A stretch of DNA of 64,000 bases from Accumulibacter sp. (GTDB taxonomy: Bacteria; Pseudomonadota; Gammaproteobacteria; Burkholderiales; Rhodocyclaceae). Position 1 is the stretch's first letter; every line of letters starts with the position of its first letter. Positions 38,243 to 46,922 of this stretch are shown here, piece after piece. The position numbers and the translations under genes were made by a program. The stretch is from assembly GCA_024235715.1 (NCBI GenBank), contig JACKLW010000006.1, positions 372,001 to 436,000 on the forward strand, written 5' to 3'. A model generated the notes under the pieces. It was not told the DNA's origin, made no database searches, and saw nothing but the letters and a program-made list of their open reading frames with translations.

Positions 38243-39382
38243 ATGGCAGAGGAAAGCGACCTCGAGAAAACCGAAGCGGCGTCAGCACGACGCCTGGAGC
38301 AGGCGCGTGAGGAGGGGCAGGTCCCGCGCTCGCGCGAGGTCGGCACGTTCCTCGTTCTTGTCGTTGCCGCGGCCGCGTTCTGGCTCGTCGGTCCATGGAT
38401 GGTGCAGCGGGTTGCCGGGATCTTCCGCCGCGGGCTGATAGTCGACCACGGCATGGCAACCGAGCCCGCGCTGATGCTGGTCCGCCTGGCCGACATCTCG
38501 CTCGATACCCTGCTGTCCTTCTCGCCGCTGTTCGGGGCGCTGATCATCGCCGCTCTGCTGTCGCCCTTCTTCGTCGGCAGCTGGAACTTCTCGCCAAAGG
38601 CCTTGCAGCCCGACCTGAGCCGTCTGGATCCGCTCAAGGGTCTGTCGCGTCTCGTTTCCTGGAACGGACTGGTGGAATTGATCAAGGCCGTGGTCAAGTC
38701 GTCGCTGGTTGGCGGCGTTGCCATCCTCGTCCTGTGGAGCGAGAGCGGCGACCTGCTGGCGATGTTCGCGCAATCGGTCGAGGTCGCTCTGTCGAGTGCC
38801 GGCCAGTTGCTCAGCTTCAGCTTCCTGGCGATCGTCTCGGCAATGCTGCTGATCGTCCTCGTCGACGTGCCGTTCCAGATCTGGCAATACCATGACAAGC
38901 TCAAGATGACGCGCGAGGAAGTCAAGAAGGAAGGCAGGGAACTGGAAGGCAACCCGGAAGTGAAGGGCCGTATTCGCCAGCTGCAGCGGGAGGCCGCTCG
39001 CAAGCGAATGATGGCGGCGGTACCGGCGGCCGACGTGATCGTCACCAACCCCAGCCACTACGCGGTGGCTCTGGCGTACAAGGCCGGCATGGGGGCGCCG
39101 AAGCTGCTGGCCAAGGGGAGGGGCGAGGTGGCCCTCAAGATCCGCGAGATCGGGGCCGCGCACGCGGTGCCGACGGTCGAGGCTGCCCCGCTGGCGCGAG
39201 CCTTGTATCGGCACGCCGAACTTGACCAGGAGATCCCGGTCGCCCTCTACGGGGCGGTCGCCGAAGTACTGGCCTATGTCTATCAACTGAGCAGTTGGCG
39301 CGAGGCAGGTGGCAGCTATCCGCTGCCGCCGCGCGCGATCGCCGTCCCGGCGGAGCTCGTTCCGGAGGCCCTGCATGGCTAA
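38243..39382 (+). CDS. flhB: FlhB, flagellar export gate / substrate-specificity switch
   Basis: The 379-residue protein has a basic cytoplasmic N-terminus (SDLEKTEAASARRLEQAREEGQVPRS), four membrane helices, then a cytoplasmic domain. The autocleavage motif reads N269-P270-S271-H272, whereas most homologues have NPTH. FlhB works with FlhA, FliP, FliQ and FliR in the export gate, and cleavage after Asn switches export from hook to filament proteins together with FliK. The Ser should still permit cleavage but it is a conservative variation. flhA overlaps its last 8 bases. Confidence 0.97.
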   Translation: MAEESDLEKTEAASARRLEQAREEGQVPRSREVGTFLVLVVAAAAFWLVGPWMVQRVAGIFRRGLIVDHGMATEPALMLVRLADISLDTLLSFSPLFGALIIAALLSPFFVGSWNFSPKALQPDLSRLDPLKGLSRLVSWNGLVELIKAVVKSSLVGGVAILVLWSESGDLLAMFAQSVEVALSSAGQLLSFSFLAIVSAMLLIVLVDVPFQIWQYHDKLKMTREEVKKEGRELEGNPEVKGRIRQLQREAARKRMMAAVPAADVIVTNPSHYAVALAYKAGMGAPKLLAKGRGEVALKIREIGAAHAVPTVEAAPLARALYRHAELDQEIPVALYGAVAEVLAYVYQLSSWREAGGSYPLPPRAIAVPAELVPEALHG

Positions 39383-41462
39383 CGCGGGCGTCGTCGCGCT
39401 ACAGGATCTCTTCGTTCGTTTCGGTCAGCGGCAGCTGGCCGGTCCGGTGTTGATCCTGGTGATCCTGGCGATGATGGTCCTGCCCTTGCCGCCGTTTGCG
39501 CTGGATCTGTTCTTTACCTTCAATATCGCCATTTCGGTGATCGTCATGCTGGTCGCGATGAGCGTGATGAAGCCGCTGGATTTCTCCGTCTTTCCGACCG
39601 TATTGCTGGTAACGACGCTGCTGCGCCTGTCGCTCAACGTCGCCTCGACCCGCATCGTTCTGCTTGACGGGCACACCGGTCCGGGAGCGGCCGGGCAGGT
39701 CATCGAAGCATTCGGGCATTTCCTGGTCGGTGGCAACTATGCGGTTGGACTGGTGGTGTTCACGATTCTGGTGATCATCAACTTCGTCGTCATCACCAAG
39801 GGCGCCGGCCGGGTCGCGGAAGTCGCTGCACGCTTCACGCTCGATGCCATGCCCGGCAAACAGATGGCCATCGATGCCGATCTCAACGCCGGTCTGATCG
39901 GCGAGGACGACGCCCGCAAGCGCCGCGCCACGATTGCCCAGGAGGCGGACTTCTTCGGTTCCATGGACGGCGCCTCGAAATTCGTTCGTGGTGACGCCGT
40001 CGCCGGGATCCTGATCATGCTGATCAACGTCCTCGGTGGCCTCTTCGTCGGCGTCCTGCAGCACAATCTCGATATCGCGACGGCGGCCAGGACCTACACC
40101 CTGCTGACCATCGGTGACGGTCTGGTGGCGCAAATCCCGGCCCTGATCATTTCCATTGCTGCGGGCATGGTGGTGACCCGCGTCGGCGATGATCAGGACG
40201 TCTCGCAGCAGTTCATCACGCAGCTGTTCAAGAATCCGCGGCTGATCTATCTGACCGCCGGGATCATCGGCCTGCTGGGCCTGATTCCCGGTATGCCGAA
40301 TTTCGTCTTTCTGCTCCTGGCGGGCGCGCTGGCGACCATCGCCTGGCGGATGGAACGTGGCGAGCGTGCCGCTGCGCCGGTTCCGGTAGCCGCCGCACCG
40401 GTCGTGGCACGGGAGGTGCAGGAGGCCAGCTGGGCCGACGTCACGACGCTCGACATTCTCGGACTGGAGGTCGGCTATCGGCTGATTCCACTGGTCGATA
40501 AGGCGCAGGACGGCGAACTGCTGCGTCGCATCCGCGGCATCCGCAAGAAGTTCGCCCAGGAAGTGGGTTTTCTGGTGTCGCCGGTCCATATTCGCGACAA
40601 CCTGGAACTGAAGCCGAATGCCTACAAGATCCTGCTCAAGGGCGTAGAGATCGGCGAAGGGGAGGCATTTCCCGGCAACCTGCTGGCGATCAACCCGGGC
40701 CGCGTCGCCGGGCAGGTCGCCGGAACCGTCACCAAGGATCCAGCCTACGGGCTGCCTGCGGTATGGATAGATCCGGCACTGCGCGAGCAGGCACAGGCCT
40801 ACGGCTACACGGTCGTCGATGCCAGCACGGTCACCGCGACGCACCTCAATCAGCTGATCCTCGAGCACGCCGCGGAGTTGCTCGGGCGGCAGGAAACGCA
40901 GGCGCTGCTCGATCATCTGGCCAAGGAGATGCCGAAGCTGGTCGAGGACGTCGTGCCCAAGCTGCTGTCGCTTGGCGTCTTCCAGAAAGTGCTGCGCAAC
41001 CTGCTCGAAGAGAGCGTGCCGCTGCGCGATATGCGCACGATCATCGAAACAATCGCCGACGTCGCGCCGCGCTCCCAGGATCCCGAGTTTCTGACCGCGC
41101 AAGTGCGCATAGCGCTTGGCCGCTCGATTGCCCAGGAACTGTTCCCGGGCAGCGCGGAAATGCAGGTGATGTCACTGGATCCGCAGCTGGAGCGGATTCT
41201 TCTGCAGGCCGTTGCCGGCGGCGGCGATGCTGCCAGTATCGAACCGGGCCTGGCCGAGACACTGGTCCGTGAGGCGGTCGCCGCGGCGCAGCGCCAGGAG
41301 GCGGTCGGACTGCCGACCGTCCTCCTGGTACCGGGAAATCTGCGCACGCTGTTATCCCGCTTTCTACGTCGGAGCATCTCGCAGTTGAAGGTGCTCGCAC
41401 ACGGCGAAGTGCCTGAAAACAGGATCATAAGAGTTACCTCGATTATTGGAGGCAAGGTATGA
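39375..41462 (+). CDS. flhA: FlhA, flagellar export gate
   Basis: The 695-residue protein has eight membrane helices in the first half, with the FHIPEP-family stretch (FPTVLLVTTLLRLSLNVASTR, about 78-98) and GRVAEVAARFTLDAMPGKQMAIDADLNAGLI (about 148-178). The cytoplasmic C-terminal half docks export chaperones. Start ATG 39375 lies within the end of flhB. The stop overlaps the flhF start as ATGA, so three genes are translationally coupled. Confidence 0.98.
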   Translation: MANAGVVALQDLFVRFGQRQLAGPVLILVILAMMVLPLPPFALDLFFTFNIAISVIVMLVAMSVMKPLDFSVFPTVLLVTTLLRLSLNVASTRIVLLDGHTGPGAAGQVIEAFGHFLVGGNYAVGLVVFTILVIINFVVITKGAGRVAEVAARFTLDAMPGKQMAIDADLNAGLIGEDDARKRRATIAQEADFFGSMDGASKFVRGDAVAGILIMLINVLGGLFVGVLQHNLDIATAARTYTLLTIGDGLVAQIPALIISIAAGMVVTRVGDDQDVSQQFITQLFKNPRLIYLTAGIIGLLGLIPGMPNFVFLLLAGALATIAWRMERGERAAAPVPVAAAPVVAREVQEASWADVTTLDILGLEVGYRLIPLVDKAQDGELLRRIRGIRKKFAQEVGFLVSPVHIRDNLELKPNAYKILLKGVEIGEGEAFPGNLLAINPGRVAGQVAGTVTKDPAYGLPAVWIDPALREQAQAYGYTVVDASTVTATHLNQLILEHAAELLGRQETQALLDHLAKEMPKLVEDVVPKLLSLGVFQKVLRNLLEESVPLRDMRTIIETIADVAPRSQDPEFLTAQVRIALGRSIAQELFPGSAEMQVMSLDPQLERILLQAVAGGGDAASIEPGLAETLVREAVAAAQRQEAVGLPTVLLVPGNLRTLLSRFLRRSISQLKVLAHGEVPENRIIRVTSIIGGKV

Positions 41463-42823
41463 ACGTCAGGAAATTCATCGCTGCGACCGCGCGGGACGCA
41501 TTGCGCAAGGTCAAGGAGACTCTCGGGCCGGACGCGATCATTCTCTCCAATCGTGGTATCCCGGGAGGCGTCGAGATCATGGCCGTCGCCGCCCGCGACA
41601 TGGAAATGATCGTTCCGGCGCCTGAGCGCGACACTTCGCCGCGCCGTCAGGAGGCCTCGCCGGGTCCGGCAAAAGCGGCCGTGCGAGCCGCTGCGCCGCC
41701 ACAACGGCCGGCGCAGCCAGCCGCGGAGGCGCCGGCGCCGAGGCCAGCGGGTGGCGGGCAGCCACCCGGCCGCCCCGCGCCGCCGCTGGCGGCGCGGCCC
41801 AGGCCGCAGCTCGATCTGCCGGAGCCGCAGTCGGGGCGCGCTGCCCGGCCGCAGGCGGAAGTGGTTCCGGCGGCGGTGATGGACGAGATTCGCTCGCTGC
41901 GCAAGATCGTCGAGCAGCACCTGGCCGGTTTCGCCTGGGGCGAGTCTGCGCGCGCCGAACCGGTGAAGACCGAGATTCTGCGGCAGATGCTCGACGCCGG
42001 TTTCTCGCCGCAGTTCGCGCGCGAACTGCTTGCCGACCTGCCCCGCGATCTCGATGCCGGGCAAGCGCTCGGCTGGGTCAAGGGTGGCGCCGACCGTGGC
42101 CTGCTGACCACCACCAGCGAGAGCGACATCGTCGACCGCGGCGGCATCTACGCCCTGGTCGGTCCGACCGGCGTCGGCAAGACGACGACCACGGCAAAGC
42201 TGGCGGCTCGCTGCGTCCTGCGCCACGGCGCCAGGAAACTGGCTCTGGTGACCACCGACGGTTATCGGATCGGCGCGCACGAGCAGCTGCGAATCTATGG
42301 ACGGATTCTCGGGGTTTCGGTCCACCTGGCCAAGGATGCCGCCGACCTGCGGGCGACACTGCAGGATCTGCAGCACACGCACATGGTCCTGATCGATACC
42401 ATGGGTATGAGCCAGCGTGATCGGCTGGTCAGCGAACAGGTGGCCATGTTCGGTGACAACGACGTCAAGTCCCTGTTGCTGCTGTCGGCCACCAGCCGCG
42501 GCGATACCCTCGACGATGTCGTCAGGGCGTACAACGGACTGCAGCATCTCGCGGGCTGCATACTTACCAAGGTAGACGAAGCGGCGAGCCTGGCGTCGTC
42601 GCTCGACGTGATCATTCGTCACCGCCTGCGCCTGTACTATGTCTCCAACGGGCAACGGGTGCCGGAAGACCTGCATCTGCCCAATCGCCCATATCTCCTG
42701 CACCGCGCCTTCAAGGACCTGCCCGAGAGCTCGCCGCATCGGCTGGCGGGTGTCGAGCCTGGCCTGATGATGGCCAGCGCTGCTGCCAACGTCGCTTCTG
42801 CCGGAGGATCTCAGCGTGGTTAG
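41459..42823 (+). CDS. flhF: FlhF, SRP-like GTPase for polar flagellum placement
   Basis: The 454-residue protein has a short N-terminal domain (KFIAATARDALRKVKETLGPDAIILSN). A Pro/Ala-rich linker (about 60-140) and the NG domain follow, with G1 GPTGVGKTTTTAKLA (about 233-247), G3 DTMGMSQRD (canonically DTAG) and G4 TKVDE. In polar-flagellate bacteria FlhF sets flagellar position and number with FlhG. Its presence implies polar or few flagella here. Confidence 0.96.
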   Translation: MNVRKFIAATARDALRKVKETLGPDAIILSNRGIPGGVEIMAVAARDMEMIVPAPERDTSPRRQEASPGPAKAAVRAAAPPQRPAQPAAEAPAPRPAGGGQPPGRPAPPLAARPRPQLDLPEPQSGRAARPQAEVVPAAVMDEIRSLRKIVEQHLAGFAWGESARAEPVKTEILRQMLDAGFSPQFARELLADLPRDLDAGQALGWVKGGADRGLLTTTSESDIVDRGGIYALVGPTGVGKTTTTAKLAARCVLRHGARKLALVTTDGYRIGAHEQLRIYGRILGVSVHLAKDAADLRATLQDLQHTHMVLIDTMGMSQRDRLVSEQVAMFGDNDVKSLLLLSATSRGDTLDDVVRAYNGLQHLAGCILTKVDEAASLASSLDVIIRHRLRLYYVSNGQRVPEDLHLPNRPYLLHRAFKDLPESSPHRLAGVEPGLMMASAAANVASAGGSQRG

Positions 42824-43700
42824 CTTGCGAGGAGACCAGGCGGCCGGGCTGCGGCGCCTCTTCAGCCGCCCGCAGCTGCGCATCGTGACTTTCGCTGCTG
42901 GCAGCATCGGCGTCGGCAAGAGCGTGTCGGTCGCCAACCTGGCTGCGGCATTGGCCCGCCAGGGCAGGGAAGTGCTGGTGGTCGACGAGAATACGGACGA
43001 CAGTGTCGCGGCCTACTACGGCGCGCTGGCGCGTCACGATCTGCAGCAGGTGGTGAATCGGGAGAAGTCGCTGTCGGAGGTGATTCTTGCGGTGGCGCCC
43101 GGGGTGCGTGTTCTGCCGGCTGCGAAAGTCGTCAAGCAGCTTGCCAGCCTGAGTGCCGCCGAGCAACGCATCCTGCTCGACAGCCTCGCTCAGATCGGTC
43201 GGCCTGCCGACGTGGTGCTGGTCGACAGCTCGCTGGATCATCCGCTCGGCTTTTCGCCGCTGGGTCTCGCGGCGCAGGAGACGGTGATCGTCGTCTCGCC
43301 GACCGGCGCGTCGATCACCGACGCCTACGCGCTGATCAAGAAAGTCAGCCTTGGTTACGCGCGCAAGAATTTTCGCATTCTGGTGAACAAGGCGCGGACG
43401 GCGAGCGACGCGCAGGCGGTGCATGAGAATATCGCCGAGGTCGCCCACAGCCGCCGCCTGGCGCGTCTCGACTATGCGGGTCACGTGCCGCTTGACGAGT
43501 ACCTGCGGCAGGCGTCCAGGCTTTGCCAACCAGTGGCCGGGCTGTTTCCCGATTCGCCGTCGGCGCGCGCGTATCAGACCGTGGCCGCCGATCTGCTCAA
43601 CTGGCCGCGGGCCGACGCCGATGTCGGCGGGCTCGAACATTTCGTGCAACAGCTGCTACACTTGAGCCAACGCATCGATCCAACGGCTATCTACGCCTGA
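42816..43700 (+). CDS. flhG: FlhG/FleN-like MinD-family ATPase with altered P-loop
   Basis: The 294-residue protein follows flhF with an 8-base overlap, starts at GTG with CCGGAGG upstream, and shows the ParA/MinD layout. The P-loop reads AGSIGVGKS (about 28-36), in which the signature lysine of the deviant Walker A (KGGxGKT) is missing. The membrane-targeting helix expected at the C-terminus is not obvious, and the switch region reads VVDENTDD rather than the usual VVDAD. FlhG limits flagellar number, working with FlhF. The altered site suggests weak or no ATP hydrolysis. Confidence 0.85.
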   Translation: MVSLRGDQAAGLRRLFSRPQLRIVTFAAGSIGVGKSVSVANLAAALARQGREVLVVDENTDDSVAAYYGALARHDLQQVVNREKSLSEVILAVAPGVRVLPAAKVVKQLASLSAAEQRILLDSLAQIGRPADVVLVDSSLDHPLGFSPLGLAAQETVIVVSPTGASITDAYALIKKVSLGYARKNFRILVNKARTASDAQAVHENIAEVAHSRRLARLDYAGHVPLDEYLRQASRLCQPVAGLFPDSPSARAYQTVAADLLNWPRADADVGGLEHFVQQLLHLSQRIDPTAIYA

Positions 43701-43719
43701 TAGCCCCCTTCCAAGACGC

Positions 43720-44466
43720 ATGTACAACGCCGCTGGTCAGATCAACAAGGAGCAGCTGGTCCAGCGCTTCGCCCCGATGGTCAAGCGCATTGCTTGCCAC
43801 CTGATGGCGCGTCTGCCCGCCAGCGTGCAACTCGATGACCTCGTGCAGAACGGCATGCTCGGCCTGCTTGAAGCGATCGGCCGTTTCGAGGCCGGCGTCG
43901 GGGCGCAGTTCGAAGCCTATGCCGCGCAGCGTGTGCGTGGTGCGATGCTCGACGGCCTGCGCGAGAGCGACTGGTTGCCGCGCAGCCTGCGACGCAGCTG
44001 TCGGCGCATGGAAGAGGCCATTGCCCAGCTCGAGCAGGAAACCGGGCGCGCGCCGAGCGAAAAGGACCTGGCCGCGGCTCTTGGCATGGCGCTGGCGGAT
44101 TATCAGAAGATGCTGCAGGAGGCTCGCGGACATCAGCTGGTTTATCTTGAAGACCTGGTTGCCGAGGATGGCGAGGATTTCCTGGCCCGTCATTTCGTGG
44201 AGGAGCGCAGCGATCCGGCGCAGCTCTTCGAGGACGAAGATGCCCGCCAGGCACTGGTGCGGGCCATTGCCGGGCTGCCGGAGCGCGAAAAGATGATGAT
44301 GGCGCTCTACTATGAACAGGATCTGAATCTTCGCGAAATCGGGGAAGTGATGGGTGTCAGTGAATCGCGCGTATGTCAGCTGCACAGCCAGGCGGTGATG
44401 CGGCTGCGTGCCCGCTTGTTCGGTGGCACCGACAGGAAAGCGGCGAAGGCCACAGGCATTGGATAG
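43720..44466 (+). CDS. fliA: FliA, flagellar sigma factor (sigma-28)
   Basis: The 248-residue sigma factor has region 2 (QLVQRFAPMVKRIACHLMARLP and DDLVQNGMLGLLEAI), region 3 (about 95-150), and region 4 (LPEREKMMMALYYEQDLNLREIGEVMGVSESRVCQLHSQA). It recognises TAAA-N15-GCCGATAA-like promoters; two such sites in this window precede flgM and flgK. It is held inactive by FlgM (46543). The motA start lies within its last codons. Confidence 0.97.
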   Translation: MYNAAGQINKEQLVQRFAPMVKRIACHLMARLPASVQLDDLVQNGMLGLLEAIGRFEAGVGAQFEAYAAQRVRGAMLDGLRESDWLPRSLRRSCRRMEEAIAQLEQETGRAPSEKDLAAALGMALADYQKMLQEARGHQLVYLEDLVAEDGEDFLARHFVEERSDPAQLFEDEDARQALVRAIAGLPEREKMMMALYYEQDLNLREIGEVMGVSESRVCQLHSQAVMRLRARLFGGTDRKAAKATGIG

Positions 44467-45199
44467 GATAAGCGTTCTTGGCCTGGCGATCGGGTTTCTG
44501 GCGATCGTTGGCGGCCAGATTCTCGAGGGTGGCCACGTCGGCTCGCTGTCACAGCCCACGGCGCTGCTGATCGTCGTTGGTGGCACGCTTGGCGCGGTCA
44601 TGTTGCAGAGCCCGTACGCTACCTTCGTGCGCGGCATGCGCATGGCGAAATGGGTCTGGCGTCCTCCGCTCATCGACTCGCAGCAGTTGATCCAGCAGGT
44701 CGCCAGCTGGAGCCAGGTGTCGCGCCGGGAAGGCTTGCTGGCGCTCGATGCGGTGGTCAACGAATTGCAGGACGAGTTTACCCGCAAGGGGCTGCAACTG
44801 CTTGTTGACGGCGCCGAGCCGGAGCGGCTGCGCGAGGTTCTCGAGGTCGAGATCAATACCTTCGACCAGGAAATGAAGCTCTCGGCGAGAATATGGGAGG
44901 CGGCCGGCGGTTATTCGCCGACCATCGGCATCCTCGGCGCGGTGATGGGCCTGATCCAGGTGATGGAGAATCTTTCCGATCCGTCGAAGCTGGGCGCCGG
45001 CATCGCGGTGGCCTTCGTGGCCACGATTTACGGCGTTGGCCTGGCCAATCTGGTCTATCTGCCGATGGCCAACAAGCTGAAGGCGCACATCAATCGTCTC
45101 ATCGTGCAGCGCGAAATGCTGGTCGACGGGCTGGTCGGCATCGCCAATGGCGACAATCCACGCATCATCGAGAGCCGCCTGCGCGGCTACATCTTCTAG
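44459..45199 (+). CDS. motA: MotA-type flagellar stator protein (MotC subclass)
   Basis: The 246-residue protein is the MotA/PomA/MotC proton- or sodium-channel stator subunit with four helices. The start is a TTG at 44459 giving MDRISVLGLAIGFLAIVGGQ, the family N-terminus, with GAAGG about 8 bases upstream, inside the end of fliA. The conserved GGYSPTIGILGAVMGL helix (about 157-172) bears the proline essential for torque. It lacks the long cytoplasmic loop of E. coli MotA, as in MotC. motB starts 3 bases after its stop. Confidence 0.93.
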   Translation: MDRISVLGLAIGFLAIVGGQILEGGHVGSLSQPTALLIVVGGTLGAVMLQSPYATFVRGMRMAKWVWRPPLIDSQQLIQQVASWSQVSRREGLLALDAVVNELQDEFTRKGLQLLVDGAEPERLREVLEVEINTFDQEMKLSARIWEAAGGYSPTIGILGAVMGLIQVMENLSDPSKLGAGIAVAFVATIYGVGLANLVYLPMANKLKAHINRLIVQREMLVDGLVGIANGDNPRIIESRLRGYIF

Positions 45200-45202
45200 G
45201 CC

Positions 45203-46036
45203 ATGGCCCGTCGCAAGCGCGAGGACGAGCATGACAATCACGAGCGCTGGCTCGTTTCCTATGCGGACTTCATTACCCTGCTGTTCGCCTTCTTCGTCGT
45301 GATGTACGCGCTTTCGTCGGTGAACGAGGGCAAGTACCGCATCCTGAGTGATTCGATGGTCAGCGCCTTCCGCAACATCCCGGTGAATAGCGTCGGTCAG
45401 CTGGCGGTGGTGATGCCAACCCCGCTGCCGGTGGAAAAACCCAACCTGGCCAGCAAGACGCAGGAGGCGGTCAGGCAGAAGCAGCGCGAAAGCATGCGCA
45501 GCATCGCCAAGGACATTCTGGAAGTGATGGCGCCGCTGGTGGAACAGGGCAAGGTGCGGGTCCTTGAAACAAGTCGCGGCGTGACCATAGAAATCAACGA
45601 CAGCATCCTGTTTTCACCAGGCCAGGCGCTGATCCAGCCGCCTCTGGCGAGAGCCATGGAGGCGGTGGCCGAGGTGCTCGTCGGCACCGATTTCCCGATC
45701 ACCATCGAGGGGCACACCGACAACGTGCCGATCAACACGGCGCAGTTTCCTTCCAACTGGGAACTTTCCGCCGTACGCGCGACGACGGTGTTGCGCCTGT
45801 TCGCCGCCGCCGGAATACCGGCACCGCGCTTGACGGCGATTGGCTATGCCGATACCAGGCCGGTCGAACCGAATGCGCTGGCTGACGGGCGGGCGCGCAA
45901 TCGCCGGGTGTCGATCCTGATTGACTCGGCGATCCCCGAAAAGGGCACCGAGGTCAATCTGCAGGGTCAGGCCGCTGCTCCCGAGCCGGCCGTCGCGCCG
46001 ACCGGGGAGGTCTTGCCGAGCGCCTCGGCACGCTAG
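45203..46036 (+). CDS. motB: MotB-type flagellar stator protein with OmpA domain
   Basis: The 277-residue protein has a single N-terminal helix with the proton-binding D22 in SYADFITLLFAFFVVMYALSS and an OmpA-like peptidoglycan-binding domain (about 145-240; IEGHTDNVPINTAQFPSNWELSAVRA). The C-terminal tail is Ala/Pro-rich. It forms the stator with MotA. It ends 11 bases from the convergent flgN stop. Confidence 0.95.
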   Translation: MARRKREDEHDNHERWLVSYADFITLLFAFFVVMYALSSVNEGKYRILSDSMVSAFRNIPVNSVGQLAVVMPTPLPVEKPNLASKTQEAVRQKQRESMRSIAKDILEVMAPLVEQGKVRVLETSRGVTIEINDSILFSPGQALIQPPLARAMEAVAEVLVGTDFPITIEGHTDNVPINTAQFPSNWELSAVRATTVLRLFAAAGIPAPRLTAIGYADTRPVEPNALADGRARNRRVSILIDSAIPEKGTEVNLQGQAAAPEPAVAPTGEVLPSASAR

Positions 46037-46047
46037 TCCGGCTGCTA

Positions 46048-46521
46048 CTAGGCGCTGTCGCTGATGCGGCGGCCGCTGGGTGGGGTACTTTGCCCGTCCG
46101 GGCCGTAAAGACTCGCCGAGGCATTGCTGCCCAGAAGCGCTTCCAGCGCTTGCGCGTTGTGTTGCATGCGAACCTGGATGAGGTCGCCATTCACGCGGTT
46201 CAGTTCACGCGCCTGGCTGGCGGCGGCCAGCAACGACGACCAGGCGGCGCGAGCGGCTGTCTCGGAGGGGTGGCCATCGAGCCAGGTGGTCATGCCGGCG
46301 CGGTCGCCGGCCAGACCGCTGGCGGCCAGCGCTTGATTGCGCGCGGCGGTGAGCGTGGCGAGTTCGGCGGCAACCCCGTTCTTCTGACGCACCAGGTCGA
46401 TCAGATCGTCGACCTCACCCTTGACCAGCATCTCCTGCTCGCGCTCGAGCAGCGCAATGAAGGTCTTCACGGCGGTGGTTTCGCTTTCGATCGTGTGCAC
46501 CAGTTCCGCCGTTGCGACCAT
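46048..46521 (-). CDS. flgN: FlgN, chaperone for hook-associated proteins
   Basis: The 157-residue helical protein follows flgM in the same direction (21 bases) and matches FlgN by size, coiled-coil pattern and a C-terminal RVNGDLIQVRMQHNAQALEALLG segment. It keeps FlgK and FlgL unfolded for export. The ATG at 46521 is preferred; a GTG directly upstream would add one residue. Confidence 0.85.
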   Translation of the reverse strand: MVATAELVHTIESETTAVKTFIALLEREQEMLVKGEVDDLIDLVRQKNGVAAELATLTAARNQALAASGLAGDRAGMTTWLDGHPSETAARAAWSSLLAAASQARELNRVNGDLIQVRMQHNAQALEALLGSNASASLYGPDGQSTPPSGRRISDSA

Positions 46522-46542
46522 CACCTTTCCGGAAGTCAGGGC

Positions 46543-46830
46543 TCAGCGCTGCCGTTGCGAGCTGATCAGCTCGCTGGCCGACGCAATCAGCCGATCCGCG
46601 ACCGCTTCGGCGTTGATCGTGAAGCGACCCTCGGCGATCGCCTGCTTGATTTCGGCGACCCGGGTTGCGTCGAATGCGGGCGTCTCGCCGGCGGCCTGCA
46701 AGCGCCCGGCCATTTCACTCAGATGCACTTCCGCAGCAGCACTGGCCGCCGGCTTGCCGGCCGTGCTGCTGCGGCTGCGCGTCTCGCTGCTGACAGTGTT
46801 CGTGCCGGTGGTCGTGCTGTCGATCTTCAC
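46543..46830 (-). CDS. flgM: FlgM, anti-sigma-28 factor
   Basis: The 95-residue protein has a Ser/Thr-rich flexible N-terminus and a C-terminal sigma-binding region (RVAEIKQAIAEGRFTINAEAVADRLIAS). It binds FliA and is secreted when the hook is complete, releasing sigma-28. A sigma-28 promoter lies 35 bases upstream of its start, so it is autoregulated by its target. Confidence 0.93.
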   Translation of the reverse strand: MKIDSTTTGTNTVSSETRSRSSTAGKPAASAAAEVHLSEMAGRLQAAGETPAFDATRVAEIKQAIAEGRFTINAEAVADRLIASASELISSQRQR

Positions 46831-46864
46831 GGTCGTATTCCTTGAACAGTTGTTCTCACTTCAT

Positions 46865-46891
46865 CTATCGGCGAAGAACGGCAAAACTTTA
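46865..46891 (-). promoter_or_regulatory. Sigma-28 (FliA) promoter of flgM
   Basis: On the reverse strand, TAAA is followed by exactly 15 bases and GCCGATAG (7 of 8 matches to GCCGATAA). It starts 35 bases upstream of the flgM ATG. Confidence 0.9.
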
Positions 46892-46922
46892 ACACTTTTT
46901 TCTTGCGGATCCTGCAGATAGC

